Origin: Chrysophaeum taylorii
Taxonomy: Eukaryota > Sar > Pelagophyceae > Pelagomonadales > Pelagomonadaceae
Direction: 5' to 3'
Assembly (NCBI GenBank): GCA_029834535.1
Contig: JAQMWT010000034.1
Span: 164,901 to 228,900 of the forward strand
DNA length: 64,000 nucleotides
In this document: one piece after another, positions 10,643 through 20,869 of the stretch
How positions within the stretch are numbered: position 1 is the first letter of the stretch
Layout: every line of letters begins with the position of its first letter
Notes under the pieces: model-generated
What the model was told of the DNA's origin: nothing
Databases searched by the model: none
The model's input: the letters and a program-made list of their open reading frames with translations, nothing else
Position numbers and translations under genes: made by a program

Positions 10643-11342
10643 GATATAGTAGAATTCGTTCCGAATACCCGACGAGGAATTGGCCCGGATTTTTATTTTA
10701 CTCCCTCCTCTCACACAACAACAGTCGTACCCACCACTTTTTTTTTTTTTTGAACGCGGTCGTTCCTCTCACTCGCAGGAAACGAAGAGACCGCAACGCG
10801 ACCCGGTCCTCCTTCGGTTCTTTGCGAGGGTCGACGTGAGCACGGTTCGAAAAAAACTTTGTGGGGTTTGCTTAGAGAGATAATAATAAACTGAGAGATT
10901 GGGGCCGAGTGAACGTACTGGCCTGCACTTGTTTATTACTCTACTCTTTCAAAAATTTTTAATAAAACTAACTCCGCGTAGTACAGCACGCGATCCCCCT
11001 TGTCTGTCTTGCAGCTCAAGGATCATCCGCCGCCGCCGCCGCGGATTAATTATCTTTGACGACTTAATTTCGCGACGGCGTCAACGATGTCCGACGGCGT
11101 CAAGTCAAGTCAAGTCAAGTCAAGTCAAGTCAAGTCAGTCCACGCTTCTTCATCCGGCGGGTCGTAGACGCGAGCGAGAGCCCGGCGGAGTACGCGTACG
11201 TTCATGGGTTTCTTTCTCCCGCAGACGGTTCTTGAAGAAATCGAAGATACAACAAACAACAACGGCGAAAAAAAACGGTGGCAATCCAATCCTGTCAAGA
11301 GAGAGATTCATTCGGAAGCTTCCTTCGCGCGAAAACCTAAGA
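10643..11342. other. Intergenic, repeats only
   Basis: Includes poly-T at about 10738-10752, a GTGAACGTACTGGCCTGCAC motif at ~10909-10928 that resembles a motif in the 53-64 kb array, and a CCG run near 11030. No gene supported. Confidence 0.5.
11101..11135. repeat. (CAAGT)7 microsatellite
   Basis: Seven perfect tandem copies of CAAGT, read directly. Confidence 0.95.
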
Positions 11343-11466
11343 TGGCAGCACATCTCCGCTCGTCAGGCACATCCCTCCTGCCCCACAAACCCACCCACAT
11401 CCCTTATGCTCCCCACACACCCCCCCCCCCCTCTTAGCAGTCGACATTTATTATTAAAGACAGCAG
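11343..11466 (+). repeat. R-family repeat end
   Basis: Similar to the right ends of the repeats at 20143-20466 and 26230-26562: CGTCAGGCACATCCCT, a CCCACACACCCC run, then CTCTTAGCAGTCGACATTTA. A C-run precedes the motif and AAAGACAG follows after a short insertion. Confidence 0.8.
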
Positions 11467-11483
11467 GACACTATTTAAATCTT

Positions 11484-11707
11484 ACTAACTAACTAACTTC
11501 AGACCTCTCCCGAGCATGGGAGCCAGGCCGGACCGACAGGAGCCAGTCCGGAATCACGGGCCTGTAGACGAGGAGCGCCGAAAGGTCGGTCGGCGGAGAG
11601 TGACCATCAAGCTTGTCGCCATGCGACGAGGAGACCGCGATGTGACTGACAACCAACTCGTCGATAACCTTCCGTCTTCGCCCCCCGGCCATACCCCGTC
11701 CCACTGC
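11484..11707 (-). mobile_element. S-family short element, 5'-truncated copy S1
   Basis: Starts (plus strand) with the ACTAACTAACTAAC tail followed by TTCAGACCTCTCCCGAG, and matches the other S copies up to CCCCGTCCCACTGC. The remaining ~130 bp head is missing, as expected for truncation at the head end. Confidence 0.85.
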
Positions 11708-11758
11708 TTACCCTTATGATTATTAAATAAGACTTCAATGCTTCAGCAACGTTGAGAC

Positions 11759-12277
11759 ATGTTGGTGTTCTTCTTCGTGTTCTCGTGCCATGCGCTCCTG
11801 GGGCCGACGCAGCCGACGCCGCGCCGACACGCCGTCGCAACCAACAACGCCGAGGTGCAGAGTCCCGTCAACGCTGAGGAACACAACCCCGTCAAGCGCC
11901 TGCTCGCTGCGATGGAATTTTTGGGACCGATGCGATTTATTACCGTTGGCGCCACGGCCATCCTCGAGGCGGTCGCCGAGGTCGAGGCCGTCTCCTACAA
12001 GAGCATGCCTGACGGGACGACGATGGCAACGCTCAAGACGGACGACGCTTCCTTCGAGGCTCATCTCCGGCTCGACCACCTCGACAAGGTGACGATGGAC
12101 GCGACGCCCAAAGGCGACAGAACGCTCTACGCTATAAGATTCGTATCAAGCCTCGGCGACAAGTCCCCGGCGCTCGTGTGCCTCCTCCACGCCGACCAGG
12201 GCGACGACTACGACCCCTCCACCATCGAGTACTGGGAGGGCCTCTGCCACAAATTTGGCCCCGAACTCGTCCTTTAG
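11759..12277 (+). CDS. Small protein with N-terminal signal sequence
   Basis: 172 aa with ATG at 11759. It begins MLVFFFVFSCHALLG, a hydrophobic signal peptide, followed by a Pro/Arg/Ala segment (PTQPTPRRHAV). This could be a secretory signal or a bipartite plastid-targeting leader of a secondary-plastid alga, but no clear ASAFAP-type motif is visible. The mature part is an alpha/beta domain (KRLLAAMEFLGPMRFITVGA; LYAIRFVSSLGDKSPALVCL; STIEYWEGLCHKFGPELVL). The end vaguely recalls HutX/ChuX-like heme-utilisation domains, but I would not name it. The stop codon lies only 10 bp from the stop of the convergent cyclic-nucleotide-binding gene. Confidence 0.6.
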   Translation: MLVFFFVFSCHALLGPTQPTPRRHAVATNNAEVQSPVNAEEHNPVKRLLAAMEFLGPMRFITVGATAILEAVAEVEAVSYKSMPDGTTMATLKTDDASFEAHLRLDHLDKVTMDATPKGDRTLYAIRFVSSLGDKSPALVCLLHADQGDDYDPSTIEYWEGLCHKFGPELVL

Positions 12278-12287
12278 CTCGTGTTAT

Positions 12288-14134
12288 TCATTTATTTATT
12301 TGTTTGTTTGTTTGTTTATGCCTCCTTTTGAGCACGTCCGCGACGATACCCCTCTTCTCCTTGTCCCACCGGCTTGACGCCCGGAGCCGATCGAGGAGCG
12401 CCGCGTCGTCGTCTCGGACGCGGTCGCGAACGCTCTGCGCGACAGCGCCCGAGACGCGCAGGCACGCCGTCTCGTCGCGCTGCCGGAGCGTTGCGACCGG
12501 GATCGACAGCACCTCCACCAGCGTCGTCGCGAGTACCTAAATAGCAACAAGAACGAATGGGTGGGAAATATTGGAGAAAGAAAGAAAGAAGAACACGCCG
12601 AGAAGGGGAGGCGGCCGTCGGTATTGGCGCCGACCATGTCGCCCGGGGAGAGCCGGGGCGCGATCTCGACCTGGAGGCGGCAGTTCCTCTTCTTCTTGCG
12701 CTGGTTGTCGAGGAGCACGGCGCGGACGATCCGACACTCGCCCGTCACGATCGCCACCACGTCTCGCCTGCGTCTTTCTCTCAACAGACGAAAACACGAG
12801 AAATCCTTGACTCACGGGGGGGCGTCCTGGGCGAGGAGGAGGTCGCCCACCTTGAAGGTCCTGCGGTGGGCAACGGCATAGAGCGACGACGCTACGAGCT
12901 TTGCCTCCTTTTTTATTCCGAGTCGCGAGAGCGCGGCCTCGAGCGCGGCCTTCTCCTTGACGCGGCGTCTTTGGGCAATCGCGGCCGCGACCGAGCGCGG
13001 GAGCCTCAAAAGCCAGGTCGGCTGGAGCGCGGCGACCGAGTGGTCCCACACGGGAGAATCTGTCGCGTCGTCGTCGTCGTCGTCGTAATTGATTCTCGAG
13101 AGGAGTAGGAGTTTAAAAAATGGCTGGTCGCCAAAGGAGTCGCCAACGAGGGCCTGGCCGACGCGCGTCTCCGCGCCGTCGACGGGTGCAAAGAAGGCGG
13201 CCGCGCCGCCGAGCACGAGGCACGCGTGGTCGATCGGGTCGCCGGCTCGGGCGATCGTCGCGCCCGCCGGAACGCGGCGTTGCGTCGCGGCGGCGAGGAG
13301 CTCGTCCCTCGCGGCCCTCGGAAGCGCGCGAAAGACGTCGCCGACCGAGAGAGGTTTCGCCCGGAGGATCACTCCCGCGATGACGTCGAGATCGGCGCGG
13401 ACCCGTTTCGAAGCAGCGAGCACCGACTTCAACTTCAGCTCAAACTCCGAGGAGGGCACTTCTTCTTCCTTCTCCTCGGGCAACGACGACAAGGTCGTCG
13501 GGGGCGCTGCCGCCTTGGTCATGCGCGTCGCGAAGCTGTGATGATGGTGGTGGTGGTGGTGGTCTTTGAGAAGGTATTGGCGGGCACGCCTCGCCCGGGT
13601 TCTCCCGTCGACCAGCCGCTTCACCAAGCCGAGCTTCCACAGGAGACGACGGAACACCTTGCGCCACGCGAGCCGTATCTTCTCGTCGACCGCGAGACGC
13701 AGCACGCGCCGGAGCCGGGCGAGGGCCTGCACTTCGAACGCTTCGTCGAGATCCTCGGAACAAAAAGACGACCTCTCGAGCTCCGAGGGGCCCGGCACTC
13801 GCAGGCACAGAAGACCGTCGGGTCCCGAGAGTTCCGCGACTTTCGCGCTTTGGAGCAAATCGCACACCGAGTCCTCCCCGTACGCCGTCAAATCCACCAC
13901 GAGAGGATAGTGAACGAGCTCGCCCTCTCTGAGCTCGAGCCTCAGTTCCGACCCGCGGGCGTGCGCCGAGGCCACCAGCACGCGCAACCCGTGACGCACA
14001 ATCCTGAGGGATGCTTCTTCTTCTTCTTCGGGGCCCGCCGCCGCCGCCGCCGCCGCCTTGGCCCGCTTTTTTTTATCGTAGTAGTAGTGCCGAGAGTCGT
14101 CGACGTGGGCCACGATCTGGCTTCGGTGCCACAT
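12288..14134 (-). CDS. Cyclic-nucleotide-binding-domain protein, 3 exons
   Basis: Exons 14134-12816, 12767-12599 and 12536-12288 join in frame to 578 aa. Intron 1 (48 bp) has GTGAGT...CAG. Intron 2 (62 bp) fits best with a GC donor (GCGTGT...TTTAG); a GT donor 12 codons upstream is the alternative. The N-terminal half has an Ala run, a poly-E run, a beta-rich segment (LRVLVASAHARGSELRLEL) and a basic helical region ending in poly-His. From about residue 280 a cNMP-binding (CAP_ED) fold is seen: VPAGATIARAGDPIDHACLV, then GDSFGDQPFF, then VAALQPTWLLRL. This corresponds to the beta-roll and hinge, though the phosphate-binding R-T/S-A signature is not evident. A likely second roll (RTFKVGDLLLAQDAPP, then DVVAIVTGECRIV) spans intron 1. 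No kinase or channel part, so it is probably a cytosolic cNMP sensor or a non-binding structural homologue. Confidence 0.75.
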
Positions 14135-14196
14135 ACGGCGCTAATAAAAAAAAGCTCAACGACGACGTACTCCTCCTTCAAGGGTAAGCGTCATTC

Positions 14197-17100
14197 ATGA
14201 TGGCGGGTCTCCCGCGTCCCGTACGGAGTTCGTCGGAGATGTCCGCTGACATCTCGCTCGCATCGCGGCGGTCGCGGCTGGTGGTGGGCGTGTGCGCGAT
14301 GGCGAAGAAGACGGGATCGAAGCCGATGCGCGAGATTCTTCGGCGATTGCCCGAGCCGGTCTTCAAGATAGTCGTCTTCGAGGAGGCGACGATTCTCGAG
14401 CAACCTGTCGAGGAGTGGCCCGTGTGCGATTGCCTGATCGCGTTCCACAGCCACGGGTTTCCTCTGGAGAAGGCGCAGGCCTACGCGGCGCTGCGTCGGC
14501 CGTTCGTCCTCAACGACCTTCGGCGGCAGACGACGCTGCGCGACAGGCGCAAGGTATACGACGCTCTGTCGCGCGCGGGCGTCCCGACGCCCAAGCACGT
14601 CGCCATGTCCCGCGACAGCGAGCACCCCCAGACGCTCGACGAGTACGACGACTACATCGTGTGCAACGGCGTTCGCGTTTTGAAGCCATTCGTGGAAAAG
14701 CCGGTGGACGCCGACGACCATAACGTCTACATTTACTATCCCATGAGCGCGGGCGGCGGTTCCAAGCGATTGTTCCGAAAGGTCGACAACAAGTCTTCCC
14801 GGTACTACGCCGACGAGCACAAGGTCCGCAGAGACGGCTCCTACATCTACGAGGAGTTTGTCGACACCCAAGGCACGGACGTCAAGGTCTACGCCGTCGG
14901 ACCGCGAGTGCGACGCCTTGGTCCTAAGAATAAGAAGAAATTCTCCGCAGGTACTACGGCCACGCCGAAGCCCGGAAGTCTCCCGCGTTGGACGGCGTCG
15001 TGGTGCGCGGTGACGACGGCAAGGAGCTCCGGTACCCGGTGATTTTGTCGTGGATCGAGAAGGACATCGCCTTCAAGATATACCACGCGTTCAAGCAGAC
15101 GGTCTGCGGCTTCGACATCCTGCGGACGCACGACGGTAGGCGGACGCGACGACGGGCTTTCCGTGTTATTGATGTCGAGCAGGGCGGACCCTCGTGTGCG
15201 ACGTGAACGGGTGGTCCTTCGTGAAGAAGTCGCGCAAGTACTACGAGGACTGCGCGGCGCTGCTGTCCGAGCTGATGGAGCACCGTCGCGCGCCGCACCC
15301 GCAGATCTTCGCGGGGTCGAGATCGCCCGCGGGAGAGGGGGGAACCTACCACCACCACCACCACCAACAGCAGCAGCAGCAGATGGGGCCCGCCCTCTCG
15401 ACGGCGCGACGGCGGAGCTTCCCGGGGGACCACCACAACCACCATCATCACCCCCAAAACTCTCCGCGACAGGCGACCGTCGCCACCAACAAGGCGGTCG
15501 CCGCCGCCGCCGCGACGGCCGCGCAAGAGTCGAGCGGGTCGTCGTCGCGCGAGTCGTCGCCGCGGACGCTGCCGCGTCACGTCCGCGAGCTGCGGTGCGT
15601 GATCGCCGTGGTGCGTCACGGCGACCGCACCCCCAAGCGCAAGCTCAAGGTGCGCGTGCGGCACCCCAAGCTGGTCGCGGTCCACGCGGCGCACGCGAGG
15701 CGGAGCGAGAAGAAGGCGGCGGCGAGGAACGAGGCCAAGATCCGCGAGTCGCGCGACCTCGGGGCGATCGCCGATATCGTGCGCGAGGTTCTCGCGGAGG
15801 GCACCGAAAGGCCCGAGGTCGCGACGGCCCTCGCGCAGCTGCGGGACGTGCTGCAGCAGCACGTGCCGGCGTCGTCGGGAAACGTGTCGTCGCTCAACAC
15901 GGCCCTCTTCTCGGGGTGCAAGCTGCAGCTCAAGCCCACCGACTGGGAGGAGGACGCGTCGGCGCCCGACGGTTTGCGCGCGACCGAGGTTGGTGTCGTG
16001 TTGAAGTGGGGCGGCGTGCTGACGGAGCTCGGGGTCGAGCACGCGTGCGCGCTCGGAGCTCACTTCCGGCGGTCGGTGTATCCCGCGTCGGACGACGGCG
16101 CGGGTCTCTTGCGGCTCCACGCGACCTTCCGCCACGACCTCAAGATCCGGACGAGCGACGAGAGCCGCGTGATGAAGACGGGCGCCGCCTTTACGAAGGG
16201 CTTGCTCGAGCTCGAGGGCGACATCTCGCCGATCCTCGTGTCCCTGATTCACCGCGGTCGCACGGACGTCCACATGCTCGACCGAGCGGGAAACCACGAG
16301 GCTCAGGATCTGCTCGCGCACGCCAAGCAGCACGTCGAGCGCGCCTTCCAGGTCGACGTCGACACGGGCGGCGACGACGACGAGGATTCTGACGAGACGA
16401 CCTCGGCGGCCGCCCGGGCGAGACGGTTGGTGGCGCCCGACGGACCCGCGTCCGTCCTGGACGCGCTCCGGCGCCTCGGGAACCCGCGCCGAGCGCTCGA
16501 CGAGCTCTACGATCTCGTCGACGGCCTCGTGCGCGCCCTCGAACGCCACGACGACGACGACGACGTCGCGTGCTACATGGGCGAGACGCGCCGCGTGTGG
16601 CTGGACTCGTGGCGCGACGTCCGAACCGAGCTTCGCAAGCCGGTCCAGCCGCCGGACTGGCGGTACGACCTCTCAAAAATTCCAGAGATCTTCGACAAGG
16701 TGCGCTTCGACGCGCAGCACAACGCGACCAAGCTCGACCTCGAGAACGCGTACCCGCGGTTCCCCGATCTCGTCCGGCACGCCCAGACCCTCAGCCAGGC
16801 CGTCGCCCCCCTCGAGTTTGGGGGCGCCGAAGACGAGCGACGGGACGTCGCGTGGCTCGTCTCCCGAGCTCTAATCGAAAAAATTTGCTTCGATCTCCAC
16901 ACGGCGCGCGGCGACGCCAACGACGGCCTCCACTTTCAGCTCGACGACGACCCCCAGCATCTCGCCGATTCCCAGATCAAAAGCTCGTGGCGCGCCGTCA
17001 GGAGTCGGCTCTACTTTACCTCGGAAAGCCACCTCCACGCGCTCCTCACGGCCCTCCGCGTCCCCGCCGATAAGCGCGACGCGACCTCCCTCGTCGACGA

Positions 17101-17536
17101 GCCCAATCGACGCTGGCTCTCGGACATTCCGGAACTCTCCTACCTCTCCCACATCGTCTTTCGACTCTGGGAGGACACGTCCTGCGACGAGACAGACCCC
17201 CAGAGGCACATGGTCGAGCTCTCCTTCTCGCCGGGGACCAAGTTCGACTACGATTCCCTCGACGACGAGACGAAACCAGTTCCGTCGCCGCCCCAAAGGA
17301 AGAGCAAGACGACCGCTGACTCGGACGCGAGCGAGCCCCCGCCCACGCAACCCCTCGAGCCCTTCGCCTACGTCCCGTGCCAGCGCCTCGAGGAATACTT
17401 CACCGCAAAGCCCTCCTCGAGCGGCGAAGACTGCCTAGCGAGCGCCACGAAGCGGTACGAAGACCTCGCGCGCAAGCTCCACGCCCTCGCCGCCGACCAG
17501 AAACAACAGCGCGGGGCCGGAGCGACAAAAAAATAA
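14197..17536 (+). CDS. PPIP5K: Diphosphoinositol pentakisphosphate kinase (PPIP5K/Vip1)
   Basis: Exons 14197-14903, 14951-15135 and 15183-17536 join to 1081 aa. The N-terminal ATP-grasp kinase (about residues 28-330) has [65 protein letters not shown] and [12 protein letters not shown], all hallmarks of Vip1/Asp1 enzymes, which add the 1-beta-phosphate to InsP6/5-InsP7. A His/Gln-rich insertion (about 350-365) separates it from the histidine-acid-phosphatase-like domain, whose RHGDRTP motif is near residue 441, with [12 protein letters not shown] and [13 protein letters not shown] further on. Both introns are exactly 47 bp; intron 1 has a GC donor (GCGAGT), forced by phase and by the conserved residues across the junction. 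The 3' end is 17 bp from a convergent gene. Confidence 0.93.
14904..14950 (+). other. 47-bp GC-AG intron of PPIP5K
   Basis: Exon 1 ends in GGA CC; the intron starts GCGAGT and ends TCCGCAG; exon 2 resumes G TAC TAC GGC CAC. Only this cut (phase 2) preserves the family stretch [14 protein letters not shown], and no phase-2 GT donor is available nearby. Confidence 0.88.
15136..15182 (+). other. 47-bp GT-AG intron of PPIP5K
   Basis: Donor G|GTAGGC, acceptor GAGCAG|GG, phase 1. Joining gives [14 protein letters not shown], continuous with the family. Confidence 0.88.
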
Positions 17537-17553
17537 ATAAATCTTAAGCATCC

Positions 17554-17556
17554 TTA

Positions 17557-17602
<46 letters not shown>

Positions 17603-18957
17603 TCGGGGGGTGATTTTGGATAGGCGCACGGAGCGATGGGGGCGCGGCGCGCGAAGCCGTCGTTGTGGTTGATTGTGGCGTAGTCCCGGCCTTTGTTGTA
17701 GCTGTAGTCCCCCACAAACCGGACGGGGGCCTTTTTGAACGCCTCGTCGAGCGTCACGTCGTGCTCGCCGAGGACGAAGTGGAAGGCGTCACCGCACTCG
17801 GGAGGTTTCCTCGTGCTGACCTCGAGGTGGAAGTGGCGGCGAATCAAGTCGGCGCAGGCGACGACATCGCCAGAGTCGCAGAGGCCCCGCGGGGTTTCTT
17901 GGAGATAAAAGGCAGAGACCGGGGGACCGAGGGCGCGGATGCGGTCAAAGTCTCCGAGAGCGACGGCGCAGGCCGCGTGGGAAGAGTCTATGTCGAGGCG
18001 CGCGGTAGTGTGCGCGCTCTGGCGCGCGAGGAGCCTCATGCGGTTGTCGACGGGCGCAAACTTGGCCCGGAGCCTCGAGGCGACGGCTTTGGCGAGGCTC
18101 AGCGGATTTTGGATCGTCGTCGTCGTCACGTTGGCCGCCATGAAGTTCATCGCGGCCCCCAAGACCTCGGAGACCACGAGGTCCCGCGACCCCAAAGCGT
18201 AGCTCTCGCCGTAGACGTACCATTCGCCGGAACGCGCGATATCGGCGCACGCGTCGACGTAAGAAGTCGCGCGGCCCGCGACCTTCTCGGGAGACACGAC
18301 GAGGCTCGAGCCGTTATGTTTGCGACAAAATATCGCGTCGCACACCTCGTCGACGCAACACCCGGCGGCCCAGGGCCCGCGGCGCCAGGTTGCCGGGGTG
18401 AGGGTATTGAACCGCGTCGGCCACAGCAAGGGTCCGACGACGACGTCGCCGCGGATCCGCCCCACTCTCGAGTACGCGGAGGATTCGTTGCCAGCCTTGA
18501 TGAGACGCGCGCACTCTTCGCACTGCCATCCCTGGATCAACGACGATTCGTCCTTCTCCGCCGGACGACTGGGATACCGCCGCTTGTCGATGATCACGCG
18601 AACCCGTCGTTGTTGTTGTTGGCCGCTCGTCGACCGTCTTACCGACGCCGTCTCGAGGTTCTCGAAGGTGATGGAGGCGATCGTCAAAGCCTTGGGTTTT
18701 ATCACCTTTAGGATCCACTCCTTCCATGCGACATAGCTATTCGACTCGGACGTCACGATGTACCAATCGACGATGTCGTCCTTGCTCACCACGACCTGGC
18801 CGATGGGGCCGGCAAGCCAGCTCTCGTAGACGAGGGGGAGCCCGCGGATTTCGCCCGTGATGCAAATCGCAACACGCTCGCCGCGCGCGGTGGTGGCACA
18901 CGCTGCTGCAGCCACCACCACCACCTTTACTACTACTACGAATCCTATTCGCATCAT
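17554..18957 (-). CDS. Secreted/lumenal protein, putative glycosyltransferase-like
   Basis: 467 aa with ATG-ATG at 18957. Residues 1-25 form a signal peptide or anchor (RIGFVVVVKVVVVAAAACAT). The body begins RVAICITGEIRGLPLVYESW, a start common to uncharacterised Golgi/ER glycosyltransferase-like families, and includes DWYIVTSESNSYVAWKEW and a RVGRIRGDVVVGPL segment reminiscent of the R-x-D motif of such enzymes. It has many paired Cys (WQCEECARL; GCCVDEVCDAIFC) and N-glycosylation sequons (NES, NGS, NVT), fitting an oxidising compartment. The C-terminus is a run of ~15 Arg encoded by the (GTC)n repeat at about 17561-17600, which also marks the 3' boundary with PPIP5K. Specific activity unknown. 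Confidence 0.65.
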
Positions 18958-18973
18958 CAGATGATTATCATCG

Positions 18974-19165
18974 TGTCGTTAAAAAGATATATATTGAGAT
19001 ACACACACATCTATATACGTAATATATATACATATATATATGCGGTACAAGGCGCGCACAGTGGAAAAAAAAAGAGCCATGACGTGGGGAGGTGTCATAA
19101 CGGCAATTATAAACTTGCACGTTAAAATATGGACAAATGCGTCGCAATTGCGACCAAAATGGGGA
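18974..19165 (+). repeat. AT-rich direct repeat, copy 1
   Basis: GTGTCGTTAAAAAGATATAT, an (AT)-rich ATACACACACAT...TATATATA stretch, then AAGGCGCG and GGGGAGGTGTCATAACGGCA. Matches copy 2 at 20646-20830 in the same orientation with scattered differences. It lies immediately upstream of the start of the secreted-protein gene (minus). Confidence 0.85.
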
Positions 19166-19560
19166 TTAGGGCCGGCGCGGCAGGTGAGGAAGCGCTTCGA
19201 GGTCAAGGTTCGGCTGCGCGGGCGATGGCGACGCCTTCGTCGTGTCGGAGAGCAAGCGGGACGGCGAGGCACGGGTTCGAGTGGGCGATGGGCGGCGAGT
19301 GGTCTCCCGCCTCGCCGAGCGCCGGACGGTTTGTCTCGTCATCCCGGGCCGCGCGGCGGTCCGCCGTCGCTCTCCACGAAGGGGCGAGCCACGACGCGGT
19401 TTACCGCGAGAAAAACCGGAAGACGTCCTAAGCAGTCTTGCGTCCTATAGTTCTAATATAGGTAATTTCTCTTTCTAGCAAGTTAGTTACGGCTTATCTT
19501 TTTTCTTCCTAACTACTAATCGACAGATGTTTGTTTGTTTGTCTGTCTGTTTGTTTGTCT
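19166..19560. other. No intact gene; possible coding remnant
   Basis: A plus-strand GC-rich piece at ~19170-19430 reads AFVVSESKRDGEARVRVGD in one frame but is not anchored to any gene. A GGTAATTTCTCTTTCTAGCA sequence near 19461-19480 recurs at ~19866-19885, flanking the helicase fragment. Confidence 0.4.
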
Positions 19561-19860
19561 GTCTTTAAATGTCGACTGCTAAGAGGGGGGGGGGGGCTCG
19601 ATTTAGGGTAAGGATCAGGTAGGCGCGAGAGCCAGACAGTGATCCAACAAGCCGTCTACGGCGACCTCGCAGACTATTTCCACGACCCGCGGCGGCTCTT
19701 TCAGCGCGCCATTCTCACGCCCCGTCGAAACGATGTTGTCGATGCTGACAACGCGCGCATGACCGCGGCCTTTTTTTCCCGGAGACGAGGCGTCGGAGTT
19801 CTTTTCGGGAGACTAGGTTGGGTCGGAAGACGACGCCTTTATCTTGGAAACAGTCTTGCG
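19561..19860 (+). pseudogene. Helitron/PIF1-type helicase fragment with R-family end
   Basis: Begins with GTCTTTAAATGTCGACTGCT and a G-run (R motif, reversed). The plus strand then encodes VYGDLADYFHDPRRLFQRAI and LTPRRNDVVDADNARMTA, matching the region of Helitron PIF1-like helicases where ...RAILTPRNDxVDxLN... is typical. The frame is soon lost (FFSRRRGVGVLFG). The same peptide is encoded at ~26200 on the minus strand. Confidence 0.7.
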
Positions 19861-20142
19861 TCCTAAAGGTAATTTCTCTTTCTAGCACGTAAAAAGAAAA
19901 TACGGAAGACTGACAGGATACACGGACACACAGACAGGCTTCTTGGGCAATGTCGAACAGCCTTTACGTAGCTACGGCACCGTCGCCGGCCTCGTCTTTG
20001 GTGCCTTCGGTGAGGCCAGCGCGGCGTGCCACGCTCTCGCCCAAATATGCGAAGAGCGCATCGCTGCGCGAACCTGGGTGGCAAGCGGCTGCGCCAACTT
20101 CACAGAGGCAAAGGCGGCCCAAACTCGCCGCATCTACCGTGA

Positions 20143-20466
20143 GTGGGGGATCTCCAACGCATTAGGCCGGGCTCGCTGTGCCCTCACCGCCCTCACCCAT
20201 GTCGCCGCCTCGGGGAACCCTACCCAGGCCGCCCGATCCCAGCAGGACGTCACCCTTGGTCGCACATACGTCCGGCGGCAGCATGCGTGCGACCTACGGG
20301 CGGGGCCCGTCCTCTCTTCGCCTGCCCCACGCCTCGGCGATGACCCCGACTAGGTCCCGCGTGCTTATCTCCGCCCGTCAGGCACATCCCTCATACCCCA
20401 CAAACCCACCCACATCCTTCATGCTCCCCACACACCCCCCCCTCTTAGGAGTCGACATTTAAAGAC
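20143..20466 (+). repeat. R-family repeat, copy 2
   Basis: From GGGGATCTCCAACGCATTAG through GGCCGGGCTCGCTGTGCCCT to CTCTTAGGAGTCGACATTTA and AAGACAGACGG. Very similar to 26230-26562; its last ~120 bp resemble 11343-11466. No intact coding sequence. Confidence 0.85.
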
Positions 20467-20645
20467 AGACGGACGGAAGTGACGTACATTGAACTTCCCG
20501 TTTGTTGCGATCCGTTTAGTATGCAATGTACTGATATACTGATCTGACGACGACGGTTTCGCGCACGCATTAATCACCCGAAGAGACTGCTTTTCAACCA
20601 AAGGATTAATCTCTCTTAATCGTGCTTGATTAAGTAAGACGCTCG
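20467..20645. other. Intergenic, short repeat
   Basis: Contains GGATTAATCTCTCTTAATCG at ~20603, repeated at ~20821 just before the receptor gene, so the AT-rich copy 2 lies between two copies of a ~40-bp sequence. Confidence 0.5.
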
Positions 20646-20830
20646 TGTCGTTAAAAAGAGATATATTGAGATACACACACATATATATACGTAATATACG
20701 TATATATATATACGTTACAAGGCGCGTGCTGTGGAAAAAAAACGAACCATGAGGTGGGGAGGTGTCATAACGGCAATTATAAACTTGCATGTTAAAATAT
20801 GGACAAATGCAACCAAAATAGGGATTAATC
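20646..20830 (+). repeat. AT-rich direct repeat, copy 2
   Basis: Second copy of the segment at 18974-19165, ending about 40 bp before the ATG of the receptor gene. It may supply the promoter region. Confidence 0.85.
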
Positions 20831-20869
20831 TCGCTTAATCGTGCTTGAATACGTAAGACGCCACCCTAG

